DNA of 49,712 nt from NCBI GenBank assembly GCA_046760785.1, contig JBHIET010000018.1, forward strand, positions 1 to 49,712, given 5' to 3'. The notes below the pieces were generated by a model, which saw nothing but the letters and a program-made list of their open reading frames with translations, was not told where the DNA came from and did not search any database. This document shows positions 23,796 to 32,037 of the stretch, piece by piece. The position numbers and the translations under genes were made by a program. This DNA comes from JBHIET01 sp046760785 (GTDB lineage: Bacteria > Chloroflexota > Anaerolineae > B4-G1). Each line of letters starts with the position of its first letter. The first letter of the stretch is position 1.

Positions 23796-24811
23796 TGGGC
23801 TTTGCGTTGATCCTGGCGAGTATCTCGTTCTTGCTGGCGGTGGTGTGGGGCCCGCTTCTCATTCGCATTCTGCGTCGTTACCGCATCGGCAAGCGCATCC
23901 GCATAAACGGTCCCCAGGAGCACCGAACGAAGCTGGGTACGCCGACGATGGGCGGGCTGATGATCGTCGTGCCGGTGGTGCTGATTACAATAGCGCTCAA
24001 CATCTACAACCTGCTGGGACAGACGGTGGTTCAGAAGATTATCGGGCGCTCGATTCTGGTGCCGCTGGGGGTGATGGTGGCCTACGCGCTCATCGGCGCG
24101 GTGGACGACATCGCCGGGGTGCGGGGAATGCGGCGCGGCGAGGGGTATCCGGCGCGGCAGAAGATTATGTGGGAGGTGCTGCTGGTGCTGGGGGTAGCGG
24201 TGGCGATGCAGATGTTGCCGATGCAATTTGCGGGGCAGGTGGGCGTGCCGGGGGTGCGGCGAATGGTTGATCTGGACTGGGCGTGGGTGCCCGTTGCGGC
24301 GTTCGTGATCTTGAGCTCGGCCAACGCAGTCAATCTGACCGACGGGCTGGACGGGCTGGCAGGGATTATCGTCGCCAGCGCCTTTGCCGCTTACGGCGTG
24401 ATTGCCCTGCTGCAGGAGCAGATTTATTTGGTGCACTTCTGCTTCACCGTGGTGGGAGCGTGTTTTGCTTTCCTGTGGTATAACGCCCACCCGGCACAGA
24501 TGTTTATGGGCGACACGGGCAGCCTAGCGTTGGGAGCGACGCTGGGCGCGGTGGCGCTGATGACCGGCCAATGGTTGCTGCTGCCGGTGGTGGCGCTGGT
24601 TCCTGTGGCCGAGACGGTTTCGGTTATTCTGCAGGTGGCCTATTTTAAGTACACCAGGCGTCGGTTTGGCCAGGGTAGGCGGCTATTCAAGATGAGTCCG
24701 TTACATCATCATTTTGAACTCTTGGGCTGGTCGGAGACGCAGGTGGTGCAGCGCTTCTGGTTAGTGGGGCTATTGGCGGCGATGGCTGGCGTTGCGCTGG
24801 CGCTGTTGTGA
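23795..24811 (+). CDS. mraY: Phospho-MurNAc-pentapeptide translocase
   Basis: MraY transfers phospho-MurNAc-pentapeptide to undecaprenyl phosphate, making lipid I in the membrane. The 338-aa product is a ten-helix membrane protein. It shows the acidic motif IGAVDDIAGVRGMRRGEG, SANAVNLTDGLDGLAG, MFMGDTGSLALGATLGA and SPLHHHFELLGWSETQVV. The ATG at 23795 overlaps the murF stop (TGATG) after GGGGAGGG; a GTG one codon earlier is possible. The normal next gene, murD, is displaced by about 1.1 kb. Confidence 0.95.
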   Translation: MGFALILASISFLLAVVWGPLLIRILRRYRIGKRIRINGPQEHRTKLGTPTMGGLMIVVPVVLITIALNIYNLLGQTVVQKIIGRSILVPLGVMVAYALIGAVDDIAGVRGMRRGEGYPARQKIMWEVLLVLGVAVAMQMLPMQFAGQVGVPGVRRMVDLDWAWVPVAAFVILSSANAVNLTDGLDGLAGIIVASAFAAYGVIALLQEQIYLVHFCFTVVGACFAFLWYNAHPAQMFMGDTGSLALGATLGAVALMTGQWLLLPVVALVPVAETVSVILQVAYFKYTRRRFGQGRRLFKMSPLHHHFELLGWSETQVVQRFWLVGLLAAMAGVALALL

Positions 24812-24850
24812 TACGTGATGCGTATAAGATGTCATCTTGGGAGGTATGCG

Positions 24851-25102
24851 ATGAAAACTGGATTGCTGTGGTTTGACGACGATCCGCGCAGGGAGTTGAA
24901 GGAGAAGGTGCTGCGGGCAGCGGTGCACTATGAGCGCAAGTATGGGCAGAAGCCCAACCTGTGCTTCGTCCATCCCAGCACTTTCAATGGTAACGGAAAG
25001 CGCCGGTTTGTGAAGGCGGGAGGGGTGGAGATCCGTCCAGGTCGTTCGGTTCTGCCAGATCACTTCTGGCTGGGGGTGGCGGAGGAAAGTCCCGCGAGGT
25101 AA
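24851..25102 (+). CDS. Small conserved-looking protein, unknown
   Basis: An 83-aa product from ATG 24851, behind GGGAGGTATGCG. It is soluble and basic, with KTGLLWFDDDPRRELKEKVL and YERKYGQKPNLCFVHPSTF. The opening, with three Asp and a Lys/Arg helix, and the FVHPSTF strand look like a real fold. The family is unknown to me; I suspect a Chloroflexota-specific small protein. It stands at the left edge of the foreign block between mraY and murD, with a dead hicA stub right after its stop. Confidence 0.6.
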   Translation: MKTGLLWFDDDPRRELKEKVLRAAVHYERKYGQKPNLCFVHPSTFNGNGKRRFVKAGGVEIRPGRSVLPDHFWLGVAEESPAR

Positions 25103-25104
25103 GA

Positions 25105-25167
25105 AGGAGCGGCCCGCTTGAAGGCTTTGACGTGACGCTCGGCTTCAGTCCGGGGAAGACGAGCCAT
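25105..25167 (-). pseudogene. hicA: hicA toxin remnant, first 20 codons
   Basis: From ATG 25167 the minus strand reads MARLPRTEAERHVKAFKRA, the N-terminal helix of HicA mRNA interferases. The catalytic His and the rest (GSH region) are missing; the sequence breaks off at the end of the 83-aa gene. The ATG overlaps the stop of the ancestral hicB frame (TGATG, 25165-25169), a coupling typical of toxin-antitoxin operons. Confidence 0.6.
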
Positions 25168-25436
25168 CAGGGTAATTGAGTGGAGAGGGTGAAGGGTTGA
25201 GTCAACGGTTCAGGGGCGGAGAGGCGGGGAATATCCAGGGAGCGTTCGATGTGGACGGCCAGCTACCCGCTGATGGCGTCTACGATGTTGTGCAGGGCTT
25301 CGTCAATCGTTTCGCCTTGCGACCAGCAGCCCTTGAGCGCGGGGCAATGGACAACGTAGCCACCGTCCTCGGGATCAGGTTCGATGACCACGGTAAAGGC
25401 CCAGTTGGAGGACGTTACGTGTGTCTCCTTGCTCAT
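25167..25436 (-). pseudogene. hicB: hicB antitoxin, cut by a TAG codon
   Basis: From ATG 25436 the first 57 codons read VVIEPDPEDGGYVVHCPALK and GETIDEALHNIVDAI, a HicB partial RNase H-like fold. They end at TAG 25263-25265 where the family has Tyr or another residue (AISG-stop-LAVHIE). Downstream the same frame continues LAVHIERSLDIPRLSAPEP and stops at 25167-25169, right at the hicA ATG. The ancestral antitoxin therefore had about 89 codons. A nonsense change in hicB and truncation of hicA indicate a dead module. Confidence 0.72.
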
Positions 25437-25966
25437 CCGAATGACTCCTTTTGCTCACAAGCAGGTTTGGAGGGATTCTCGGATGGGAGCAAGGCACCCA
25501 GGCGGGTGGCTAAAGGCTCTGGGTTGCAGCCTGGGGCTCGATTCTGTGTTTCGTGACCGATTGAAACTGGGACTTCCTGTCAGTTGTTGGAGAGGGATTT
25601 CCTTTGAAGAGTTCGATCAGTTTGGAAAAATCTTTGAAGCATTTGGCACGGCAACAGTTCGTGGTTCGTAACTACTCAGAGGCTGCTCCCAGCCCCCGTC
25701 TCGGGGGCGTCCCATGCGGCAAATAATCGGTCAGGATAATAGGCTCTCGCTTACGACGCCCTCGGGGACGAGGGCTGAGAGCCTTAAACATCCAATTCCG
25801 TGACAGGTTGGGTAGTTACCGTGGTTCTCTTTTTGAGACCCCAGATGGTCAACCAATTGTTGTTTCTCTTACGAGTATTATGAGAGAGGGATATCCGTCG
25901 AGCATTGCTGTTCCTGGCCAAATCTGGTCCTTAGAGTAGCTAACTAGCTGCTAGCCGCCAACTGCT
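25437..25966. other. Non-coding gap with hairpins, between dead hicB and murD
   Basis: No gene is recognised in these 530 bases. Two perfect hairpins stand out. GCCCCCG TCT CGGGGGC is at 25692-25708. A nested one is at 25742-25783 (outer GGCTCTC/GAGAGCC, inner GCCCTCG/CGAGGGC with GGGA loop). A short frame at about 25780-25935 reads FRDRLGSYRGSLFETPDGQP and ends VPGQIWSLE. It looks like a gene fragment but has no start. The region appears to be a graveyard of an inserted block. Confidence 0.5.
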
Positions 25967-27349
25967 ATGAACGGCAAGCGAGTGGTGATCCTGGGTTTGG
26001 CGCGGCAGGGGACGGCACTGGCGCGCTTCTTGGTGCAGGCCGGGGCTGAGGTGACAGTCTCTGACCTGCGGGCTGAGTCGACGCTGGCCGACCGGCTGGA
26101 GGAATTGGCGGGCATGCCTATCCGTTACGTGTTGGGTGAACATCCACTCAGCCTGTTGGATCGGGCCGATCTGTTGTGTCTCAGCGCAGGGGTACCGGTG
26201 GACGTTCCTATTGTGGTGGCAGCACAACAGCGCTCCATCCCGTTGAGCAACGACGCGCAGCTTTTCCTGGAGCGTTGTCCGGCCCCGGTCATCGGCATCA
26301 CCGGCTCGGCCGGCAAGACGACGACGACGGCATTGGTAGGAGAGATGTGCCGCGCGGCAGGATTGCGTACCTGGGTGGGGGGCAACATCGGCAACCCACT
26401 CATCGCTGACTTGGACGAGATTGGGCCTGACGATTGGGTGGTGATGGAGCTCTCCAGCTTTCAGTTGGAGGTGATGACGACAAGCCCGCACGTCGCAGCG
26501 GTGCTCAACATCACACCCAATCACCTGGACCGGCATAGGACAATGGAGGCGTATATTGCCGCCAAGCGGAACATCGTGGCCCATCAAAAGCCAGGAGATT
26601 TTGCACTTCTGGGCTACGACGATGCCAACGCCCGGTCGCTGGCATTGGATACACCGGCGCATCTGCTCTGGTTCAGCGGCGGGGCCGAGGTGGAGGAGGG
26701 AGCGTTCAGGACGAACGGCGAGTTGACACTGCGGGTAGGGGACGAGGACCGCGTGATCTGCCGGGCTTCGGAGGTGCGGCTGCTGGGTCGTCACAATCTG
26801 CTGAACGTGCTGGCGGCATGTGTGCTGGCTGGGATGGCTGGTGTGCCGGTGGAGGCGATGCGACAAGTCACCACGACCTTTACCGGTGTCGAGCATCGGC
26901 TGGAGTTGGTGCGTGAGTTGGACGGTGTACACTGGTATGATGATTCGATCGCCACGGCCCCGGAGCGGTCGCTGGCGGCGCTGCGCTCGTTTGAGGGGCC
27001 TGTCGTGCTCCTTGCTGGTGGACGTGACAAGAAACTGCCCTGGGATGAATTCGCCGACGAGACGGTGCAGCGGGTGCGGCGGTTGATCACCTTTGGCGAG
27101 GCCGGACCGATGATCGCGCGGGTGGTGGAAGGAGCAAGGGAGCAGAGGAGCAGAGAGGTAGAGGAGCAGGGGGGAAGGTTGGAGGGGATTACGCGGGTGG
27201 AGACGCTGGAGGAGGCGGTAGAGGCGGCCGCGCGGCTGGCCCAGCCCGGCGAGGTGGTGCTGCTTTCGCCTGGAGGCACCAGTTTCGACGCTTTCCGCGA
27301 TTTCGCCGAGCGGGGAGACAGATTCAAGGAATTGGTGCGGGAATTGTAG
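25967..27349 (+). CDS. murD: UDP-MurNAc-L-alanine:D-glutamate ligase
   Basis: MurD adds D-Glu to UDP-MurNAc-L-Ala. The 460-aa product has an N-terminal Rossmann start (VVILGLARQGTALARFLVQA), the ligase P-loop GITGSAGKTTTTALVGEM, VMELSSFQLE, LNITPNHLDRHRTMEAY and GVEHRLELVRELDGVHWYDD. The C-terminal motif LLSPGGTSFDAFRDFAERG completes it. An in-frame low-complexity stretch (about residues 389-407, AREQRSREVEEQGGR) coincides with a dispersed repeat. No strong ribosome-binding site is seen, and it starts a new transcriptional segment after the inserted block. Confidence 0.96.
   Translation: MNGKRVVILGLARQGTALARFLVQAGAEVTVSDLRAESTLADRLEELAGMPIRYVLGEHPLSLLDRADLLCLSAGVPVDVPIVVAAQQRSIPLSNDAQLFLERCPAPVIGITGSAGKTTTTALVGEMCRAAGLRTWVGGNIGNPLIADLDEIGPDDWVVMELSSFQLEVMTTSPHVAAVLNITPNHLDRHRTMEAYIAAKRNIVAHQKPGDFALLGYDDANARSLALDTPAHLLWFSGGAEVEEGAFRTNGELTLRVGDEDRVICRASEVRLLGRHNLLNVLAACVLAGMAGVPVEAMRQVTTTFTGVEHRLELVRELDGVHWYDDSIATAPERSLAALRSFEGPVVLLAGGRDKKLPWDEFADETVQRVRRLITFGEAGPMIARVVEGAREQRSREVEEQGGRLEGITRVETLEEAVEAAARLAQPGEVVLLSPGGTSFDAFRDFAERGDRFKELVREL
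27130..27178. repeat. Dispersed purine-rich repeat, family C, inside murD
   Basis: Repeated GGGAGCAGAGGAGCAG-like units, in frame within murD. A second copy lies between murD and ftsW (27352-27405) and a related one inside murB (32581-32632). Such G/A-rich strings are unlike the surrounding coding pattern. Confidence 0.65.
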
Positions 27350-27406
27350 TTTGCAGGGGGGCAGAGGAGCAGGGGGCGCGGGTGCAGGAGGCAGGAAGCG
27401 GGAGGA

Positions 27407-28642
27407 ATGATGGCTGCGGAGGCGAAAGCAAGGACGGTGGAGCGCTCCAGGCGGGCGCACGCTAGTGCGGATCACGCGCTGGTGCTGGCGGTGGCCGGTT
27501 TGGTCATCATCGGGTTGATGATGACCTACAGCGCGACCTTCGACTGGTCGTATCAGGAGTACCAGAGTTGCTTTCGCATCGCGTCACGGCAGTTCCTGTG
27601 GGCTGGCCTGGGTGTGGTCGCTCTGGTGGTGGTTGCCGCCGTGCCTTACGATCGGTGGCGGCGGGCGGCAGTGCCGGTAATGGGGGGGGCGCTGCTGCTG
27701 CTGATTGTGGTGCTTTTCGTGGGGGAGGAGCGCTTCGGTGCGCGGCGGTCGTTTCTCAACGGTTCGGTTCAGCCTGGCGAACTGGCGAAACTGGCGACGG
27801 TGATCTACGTCGCGGCCTGGCTGGCCTCCAAGGGCGAGCAGATCCGCGATGTGACGTATGGAGTGGTGCCGTTTGCCGTGCTAATCGGTGTGGTAGCTGG
27901 CCTGATCGTGGTGCAGCCGGACGTGAGCATGGCCATATTGATCGTGCTGACTTCGCTGGCGATGTTCTTCTTCGCCGGCGCCGACATCTTCCAACTGGCC
28001 GCGGGTGGTACTGTCAGCGGCCTTACCTTTCTCTTGCTGATTAACCAACTGCCTCACGCCAAAGAGCGCGTTGAGGAGTATTTGCAGGTTTGGCGCGACC
28101 CGACGCTCGTTGGATATCACATCCGGCAGGCGCTGATCGCCTTGGGCAGCGGGGGGCTGTTCGGCGTGGGGTTGGGTCAGGGTCAGCAGAAGTTAGGCTA
28201 TCTACCGACCCCGCACACCGACACGATCTTCGCGGTGCTGGGCGAGGAACTGGGTTTTGCAGGCTGCCTGGTGGTGATCGGTCTGTTTGTGCTTTTGGCC
28301 TATCGCGGGTTCAGGATCGCGCTGGAAGCCCCGGACGCATTCGCCGCCCTCCTGGCGTGTGGCGTCACCTGTTGGCTGACTTCCCAGGCGTTGATCAACA
28401 TCGGGGTGATGACGGGGCTGTTCCCCTTCACCGGGATCGCCCTGCCGTTCATCAGTTCCGGTGGCTCTGCGATGGTCGTGTCTCTGGCCGGGGTTGGACT
28501 GTTGCTGAGCGTTTCACGAGGCAGACGGATCGGAAAGCGGGTGAGAAAGGAAAATCACCAGGGTGCGAGTCTGGATCGCAGGTGGGGGAACCGGGGGACA
28601 CATCTATCCCGGTCTGGCCGTCATACAAGCGCTGGGCGCTGA
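27407..28642 (+). CDS. ftsW: Lipid II polymerase of the divisome (SEDS family)
   Basis: FtsW polymerises lipid II at the septum with FtsI. The 411-aa product (ATG 27407 or 27410) has about ten membrane segments, including LVLAVAGLVIIGLMMTYSAT, VQPDVSMAILIVLTSLAMFF, GVGLGQGQQKLGYLPTPHTD (family motif) and GIALPFISSGGSAMVVSLAG. The cytoplasmic tail (HQGASLDRRWGNRGTHLSRS) overlaps the murG gene by 80 bases in another frame. It is unlikely to be functional, and the ancestral stop may have been lost. Confidence 0.94.
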   Translation: MMAAEAKARTVERSRRAHASADHALVLAVAGLVIIGLMMTYSATFDWSYQEYQSCFRIASRQFLWAGLGVVALVVVAAVPYDRWRRAAVPVMGGALLLLIVVLFVGEERFGARRSFLNGSVQPGELAKLATVIYVAAWLASKGEQIRDVTYGVVPFAVLIGVVAGLIVVQPDVSMAILIVLTSLAMFFFAGADIFQLAAGGTVSGLTFLLLINQLPHAKERVEEYLQVWRDPTLVGYHIRQALIALGSGGLFGVGLGQGQQKLGYLPTPHTDTIFAVLGEELGFAGCLVVIGLFVLLAYRGFRIALEAPDAFAALLACGVTCWLTSQALINIGVMTGLFPFTGIALPFISSGGSAMVVSLAGVGLLLSVSRGRRIGKRVRKENHQGASLDRRWGNRGTHLSRSGRHTSAGR

Positions 28643-29720
28643 AAGAGAAACCAGGTTTCTTCCGAAAAACCTAGTTTCTGAGAAGGTTGAAGTCCTCTAC
28701 GTCGGCGGGGAGGGAGGCGTAGAGGAACAATTGGCTACGAGAGCCGGGCTGCGCTTCGTGGGGATGCCAGCAGGTGGGGTGCACGGATTGGCTCCCTGGC
28801 AGGCGGCCCAAAACCTGGTCAGGTTAATACGAGGCTGGGGAACTGCATATCGGCTGGGACGGCGGGAGCGGCCGGCGGCACTGTTCGCGACCGGAGGATA
28901 CGCCAGCGTGCCGGTGGCGTTGGCCGCCTGGGCGTTGCGGGTGCCTATCCTGGTCTACCTGCCCGACATTGAGCCGGGCCTGGCGGTACGTTTCATCGCC
29001 CGCCTGGCGGCGCGGGTAGCGGTGACGGTGGAGGATTCGCGGGCTTACTTCCCGGCTCGCAAGGTGGTGGTGACGGGCTATCCAGTGCGGGCCGAGTTTC
29101 ACGAGGTTGATCGGGCGGAGGCGCGGGCCTCGCTGGGATTGTCGGCGGATGAGCTGGTGCTCTTGGTGATGGGCGGAAGCCGAGGGGCGCGCAGCATCAA
29201 TCAGGCCTTGAGCGGTGTCCCGAGCCTGTCGAGGGGCGGGGTGTTGGAGGAGGTGCTGGAACTGGCGCAGGTGGTACACGTGAGCGGGGAACTGGATTGG
29301 CCGTGGGTAGCGGAGCGACGCGAAGCACTGCCGGAGATGCTGAAGGCCCGCTACCAGGCTTATCCCTACCTGCACGAGATGGAGCTCGCACTGGCAGCCG
29401 CGGACTTGGCGGTCTGCCGGGCGGGGGCTATGACGTTAGGAGAGTTGCCCTTTTTTGGGTTGCCTGCGGTGCTGGTGCCGTATCCATATGCCTGGCGCTA
29501 CCAGCGGGTCAACGCCGAGTGGCTGGTCGGGCGGGGGGCGGCGGCGCGGTTGGATGACGAGCGGCTGAGCGAGGAGTTGCTGCCCATGCTTCGCCGTCTG
29601 CTCAGCGACCGGGCGAAGTTGAAAGCTATGGCAGAGCGGATGCGGGCACTGGCTCGCCCTGATGCAGCGGCGCGACTGGCGATGGAGCTGCAGGCGCTAG
29701 CAGTGATGAGGAGAGTCTGA
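28563..29720 (+). CDS. murG: UDP-GlcNAc:lipid I N-acetylglucosamine transferase
   Basis: MurG converts lipid I to lipid II on the inner face of the membrane. The 385-aa product starts at GTG 28563 and opens RVWIAGGGTGGHIYPGLAVI, followed by GGVEEQLATRAGLRFVGMPA, LFATGGYASVPVALAAW and VMGGSRGARSINQAL. The acceptor-binding C-terminal part has GAMTLGELPFFGLPAVLVPYP. Two in-frame insertions relative to typical MurG are visible: ERETRFLPKNLVSEK near residues 26-42 and GVPSLSRGG near 218-226. Both coincide with repeats. Confidence 0.95.
   Translation: MRVWIAGGGTGGHIYPGLAVIQALGAERETRFLPKNLVSEKVEVLYVGGEGGVEEQLATRAGLRFVGMPAGGVHGLAPWQAAQNLVRLIRGWGTAYRLGRRERPAALFATGGYASVPVALAAWALRVPILVYLPDIEPGLAVRFIARLAARVAVTVEDSRAYFPARKVVVTGYPVRAEFHEVDRAEARASLGLSADELVLLVMGGSRGARSINQALSGVPSLSRGGVLEEVLELAQVVHVSGELDWPWVAERREALPEMLKARYQAYPYLHEMELALAAADLAVCRAGAMTLGELPFFGLPAVLVPYPYAWRYQRVNAEWLVGRGAAARLDDERLSEELLPMLRRLLSDRAKLKAMAERMRALARPDAAARLAMELQALAVMRRV
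28646..28679. repeat. Dispersed palindromic repeat, family D, inside murG
   Basis: AGAAACCAGGTTTCT (28646-28660) is a perfect palindrome with a central A. It is followed after 4 bases by a degenerate copy AAAAACCTAGTTTCT (28665-28679). Together they encode RETRFLPKNLVS in the MurG frame, between strands that are normally adjacent. Confidence 0.7.
29216..29236. repeat. Short family A fragment inside murG
   Basis: The run CCCGAGCCTGTCGAGGG resembles the CTTCGACAGGCTCAG-type cores seen in intergenic copies (42384-42399). It encodes VPSLSRG between the INQAL and LEEVL parts of MurG. Confidence 0.5.
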
Positions 29721-29721
29721 T

Positions 29722-30288
29722 ATGATTCCTCTAAACTCAGTCTTCTGGGGTCTGGTCTTTCTATTTGGGCTGGTAGGCGCCCTGCGCGGTTGGGCAAAGG
29801 AGATCATGGTCGCCTCCAGTGTTTTGCTGGCGATGTTTGTGCAGCAGGTATTCGGGCAGTACGTTCTGGGTCCCCAGAATCCCTATCTACCGGTGCTTCT
29901 GCCGGTTTCTCCGGAGATTACTGGCCCAGATGTGTACAGCAAGACCCAGTTTTATGTTTGTACTGTGCTGCTATTTCTTATGGCGTTTTTTGGCTACGCT
30001 GGGCCAACGCTGGTCAGGCAGATTGCGGGCAAGGTGCCGCGTGAGCGGCTGCAAGATGCCCTCCTCGGTTTCTTTCTAGGTCTGGTCAATGGGTACCTGA
30101 TTATTGGGATGTTGTGGTTTTATTTACACAAGTCCGGCTATGCGGTTGGGGGGGTCACGGCGCCGGGGGAAGGTACGCCGGCCTGGACAATTGCCCAACA
30201 ATACCTGCTGCCGGTCTGGTTCACTACCCCAATGCTCTACGTGGCGATCGCCCTGGCCTTCCTGTTTATCATCATCGTATTCATCTGA
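29722..30288 (+). CDS. CvpA-like integral membrane protein
   Basis: A 188-aa product with five to six membrane segments, starting 2 bases after murG. The opening FLFGLVGALRGWAKEIMVAS has the GxxRG turn seen at the start of CvpA/colicin V production family proteins. LQDALLGFFLGLVNGYLIIG continues the family-like GxxxGxxxG pattern. CvpA proteins are linked to envelope maintenance. Its position between murG and murC, overlapping the murC start (TGATG), suggests a cell-wall role, which is inference. Confidence 0.6.
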   Translation: MIPLNSVFWGLVFLFGLVGALRGWAKEIMVASSVLLAMFVQQVFGQYVLGPQNPYLPVLLPVSPEITGPDVYSKTQFYVCTVLLFLMAFFGYAGPTLVRQIAGKVPRERLQDALLGFFLGLVNGYLIIGMLWFYLHKSGYAVGGVTAPGEGTPAWTIAQQYLLPVWFTTPMLYVAIALAFLFIIIVFI

Positions 30289-31724
30289 TGGTGGTGGCGA
30301 TGCGATTTGACGGCAAGCGTGTGCACTTCATTGGCATCGGCGGGGCGGGTCTTTCAGCCATCGCCCGCGTGCTGATGGAGCAAGGGGCCGAGGTCTCTGG
30401 CTCCGACCTGGTGCTTTCGCCGGTCGCGGAGGCGCTGGCTCGTGACGGTGCCTGCGTCTTCGCCGGGCATAGGGCGGAAAACGTAGCCGACGCTGAGTTG
30501 GTCATCGTGTCCTCGGCGGTGCCTGCGTCCAACGTCGAGGTACTTGCCAGCCGGGCGGCCGGTATTCCGGTCTTGAAGCGTCCGGAGTTTCTCGGCCAGA
30601 TGATGAACGGGCGACTTGGCGTGGCGGTGGCCGGCACGCATGGCAAGACGACGACGACGGCGATGGTGGCTTCCATTCTCCTGGAGGCCGGGCACGATCC
30701 GACTTTTATCGTTGGCGGCGTGGTTTCGGGACTGAAGACGAACGGACGCGCGGGCGAGGGGCCGCTTTTTGTCGTCGAGGCGGACGAGTACGACCGCACC
30801 TTCCTCAGCCTGAAGCCGAAGGTGGCAGTGGTGACCATTGTCGAGCACGATCACCCGGACTGCTATCCGACGTTTGCCGATTTCCGGGCTGCGTTCGAGG
30901 AGTTTACGGCGCTGGTGGAGCACGATGGGCTGTTGGTGGTCTGCTGGGATGACCCGGTGGCGCGGGAACTCGGCGAGCGACGGGGAGCTGCAGGGGCAGC
31001 GGTGGCGTTCTTCGGTTTGAGGGACGGGGCAGAGTGGCGGGCTGAGGAAGTGCGGCCCAACTTCGCCGGGGGCGTAGATTTCCTGGCCACCCGCGAGGGG
31101 GATGTATTGGGGTTGGTACGGCTGCGGTTGCCCGGCGCGCACAACGCTTCCAACGCGATGGCAGCCCTGGCGGTGACAGACTTTCTCGGCGTTCCCTTCC
31201 GCGTAGCAAGGGCGGCGTTGACCGAGTTTCGCGGGGTGGGGCGGCGATTCGAGGTCAAGGGTGAGGCCGATGGAGTGATTGTGGTAGACGACTACGCGCA
31301 TCATCCGACGGAGATTCGGGCCACGCTCCAGGCGGCGCGGGATCGCTTTCCCGACCGACCCCTGTGGGCGGTGTGGCAGCCCCACACGTACAGCCGCACC
31401 AAGATGTTGTTGGAGGAGTTCGCGCAGGCGTTCGGCGTGGCGGATCACGTCGTCGTGTTGCCCATCTATGCCGCCCGCGAGACGGACGCGCTAGGCATCA
31501 GCAGCGCTGACGTGGTGGCGGCGATGCGGCATCCAGACGCCCGCTGTGCGGAGTCGCTGGATGAGGCGCTGGTGTGGCTGGGCACGGAGGTGCGGCCCGG
31601 CGACGTGGTGCTGACGCTCGGCGCGGGGGATGGGGATAGGGTGGGGGAGTGGTTGTTGGAGATGCTTGAGAGGGAGACGGAGGGACCAGGAGACGGGAAG
31701 ACCGATGACGCGGGTGGTGATTGA
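30288..31724 (+). CDS. murC: UDP-MurNAc:L-alanine ligase
   Basis: MurC adds L-Ala to UDP-MurNAc, the first peptide step. The frame is open from 30114, but the real start is ATG 30288 (overlapping the previous stop) or ATG 30300. The 478-aa product has VHFIGIGGAGLSAIARVL, SGSDLVLSPV, AGTHGKTTTTAMVASILL, VVEADEYDRTFLSLKP and DDYAHHPTEIRATLQAAR, all MurC signatures. The last residues form an acidic tail after VGEWLLEMLE. The end overlaps the next small gene by 20 bases. Confidence 0.95.
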   Translation: MVVAMRFDGKRVHFIGIGGAGLSAIARVLMEQGAEVSGSDLVLSPVAEALARDGACVFAGHRAENVADAELVIVSSAVPASNVEVLASRAAGIPVLKRPEFLGQMMNGRLGVAVAGTHGKTTTTAMVASILLEAGHDPTFIVGGVVSGLKTNGRAGEGPLFVVEADEYDRTFLSLKPKVAVVTIVEHDHPDCYPTFADFRAAFEEFTALVEHDGLLVVCWDDPVARELGERRGAAGAAVAFFGLRDGAEWRAEEVRPNFAGGVDFLATREGDVLGLVRLRLPGAHNASNAMAALAVTDFLGVPFRVARAALTEFRGVGRRFEVKGEADGVIVVDDYAHHPTEIRATLQAARDRFPDRPLWAVWQPHTYSRTKMLLEEFAQAFGVADHVVVLPIYAARETDALGISSADVVAAMRHPDARCAESLDEALVWLGTEVRPGDVVLTLGAGDGDRVGEWLLEMLERETEGPGDGKTDDAGGD

Positions 31725-31935
31725 TAAGGAGTATCCAGGTCGCGAGGCGAGTTTGAGGGGTATGCTGCTGGATCATTTCCGAGCGGCAGGGGTGCAGGTG
31801 GACAAAGAGGCAATAATCTTTGGTTGTGTAAGCAAACGCTCGGCGGCACACAAATTGGCCTGGGAAGTGCAACGAGGCCAGAAGGTACCAGACAAAGCAG
31901 TGACCCTGCGGGAGTTAATGGCGTTGCTGAAATGA
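31705..31935 (+). CDS. Conserved-looking 76-aa protein between murC and murB, unknown
   Basis: ATG 31705 follows GGAGACGGGAAG and overlaps the murC end. The product begins MTRVVIDKEYPGREASLRGM and contains DKEAIIFGCVSKRSAAHKLA and VTLRELMALLK. It is soluble, mixed alpha/beta and basic in the middle, with no known motif. Its position inside a chain of essential Mur genes, with intact coding style, argues that it is a real gene. It may be a clade-specific factor of cell-wall synthesis, but I cannot name it. Confidence 0.65.
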   Translation: MTRVVIDKEYPGREASLRGMLLDHFRAAGVQVDKEAIIFGCVSKRSAAHKLAWEVQRGQKVPDKAVTLRELMALLK

Positions 31936-32037
31936 AACGGCGCGGGGAGACTTTCGTCCCACAACCTAACACACTTCCACGGAGTGGCTACCGTGGGGGG
32001 ACCAGGTCACCGCGCTAAACAAATCATACTTGAGAGT

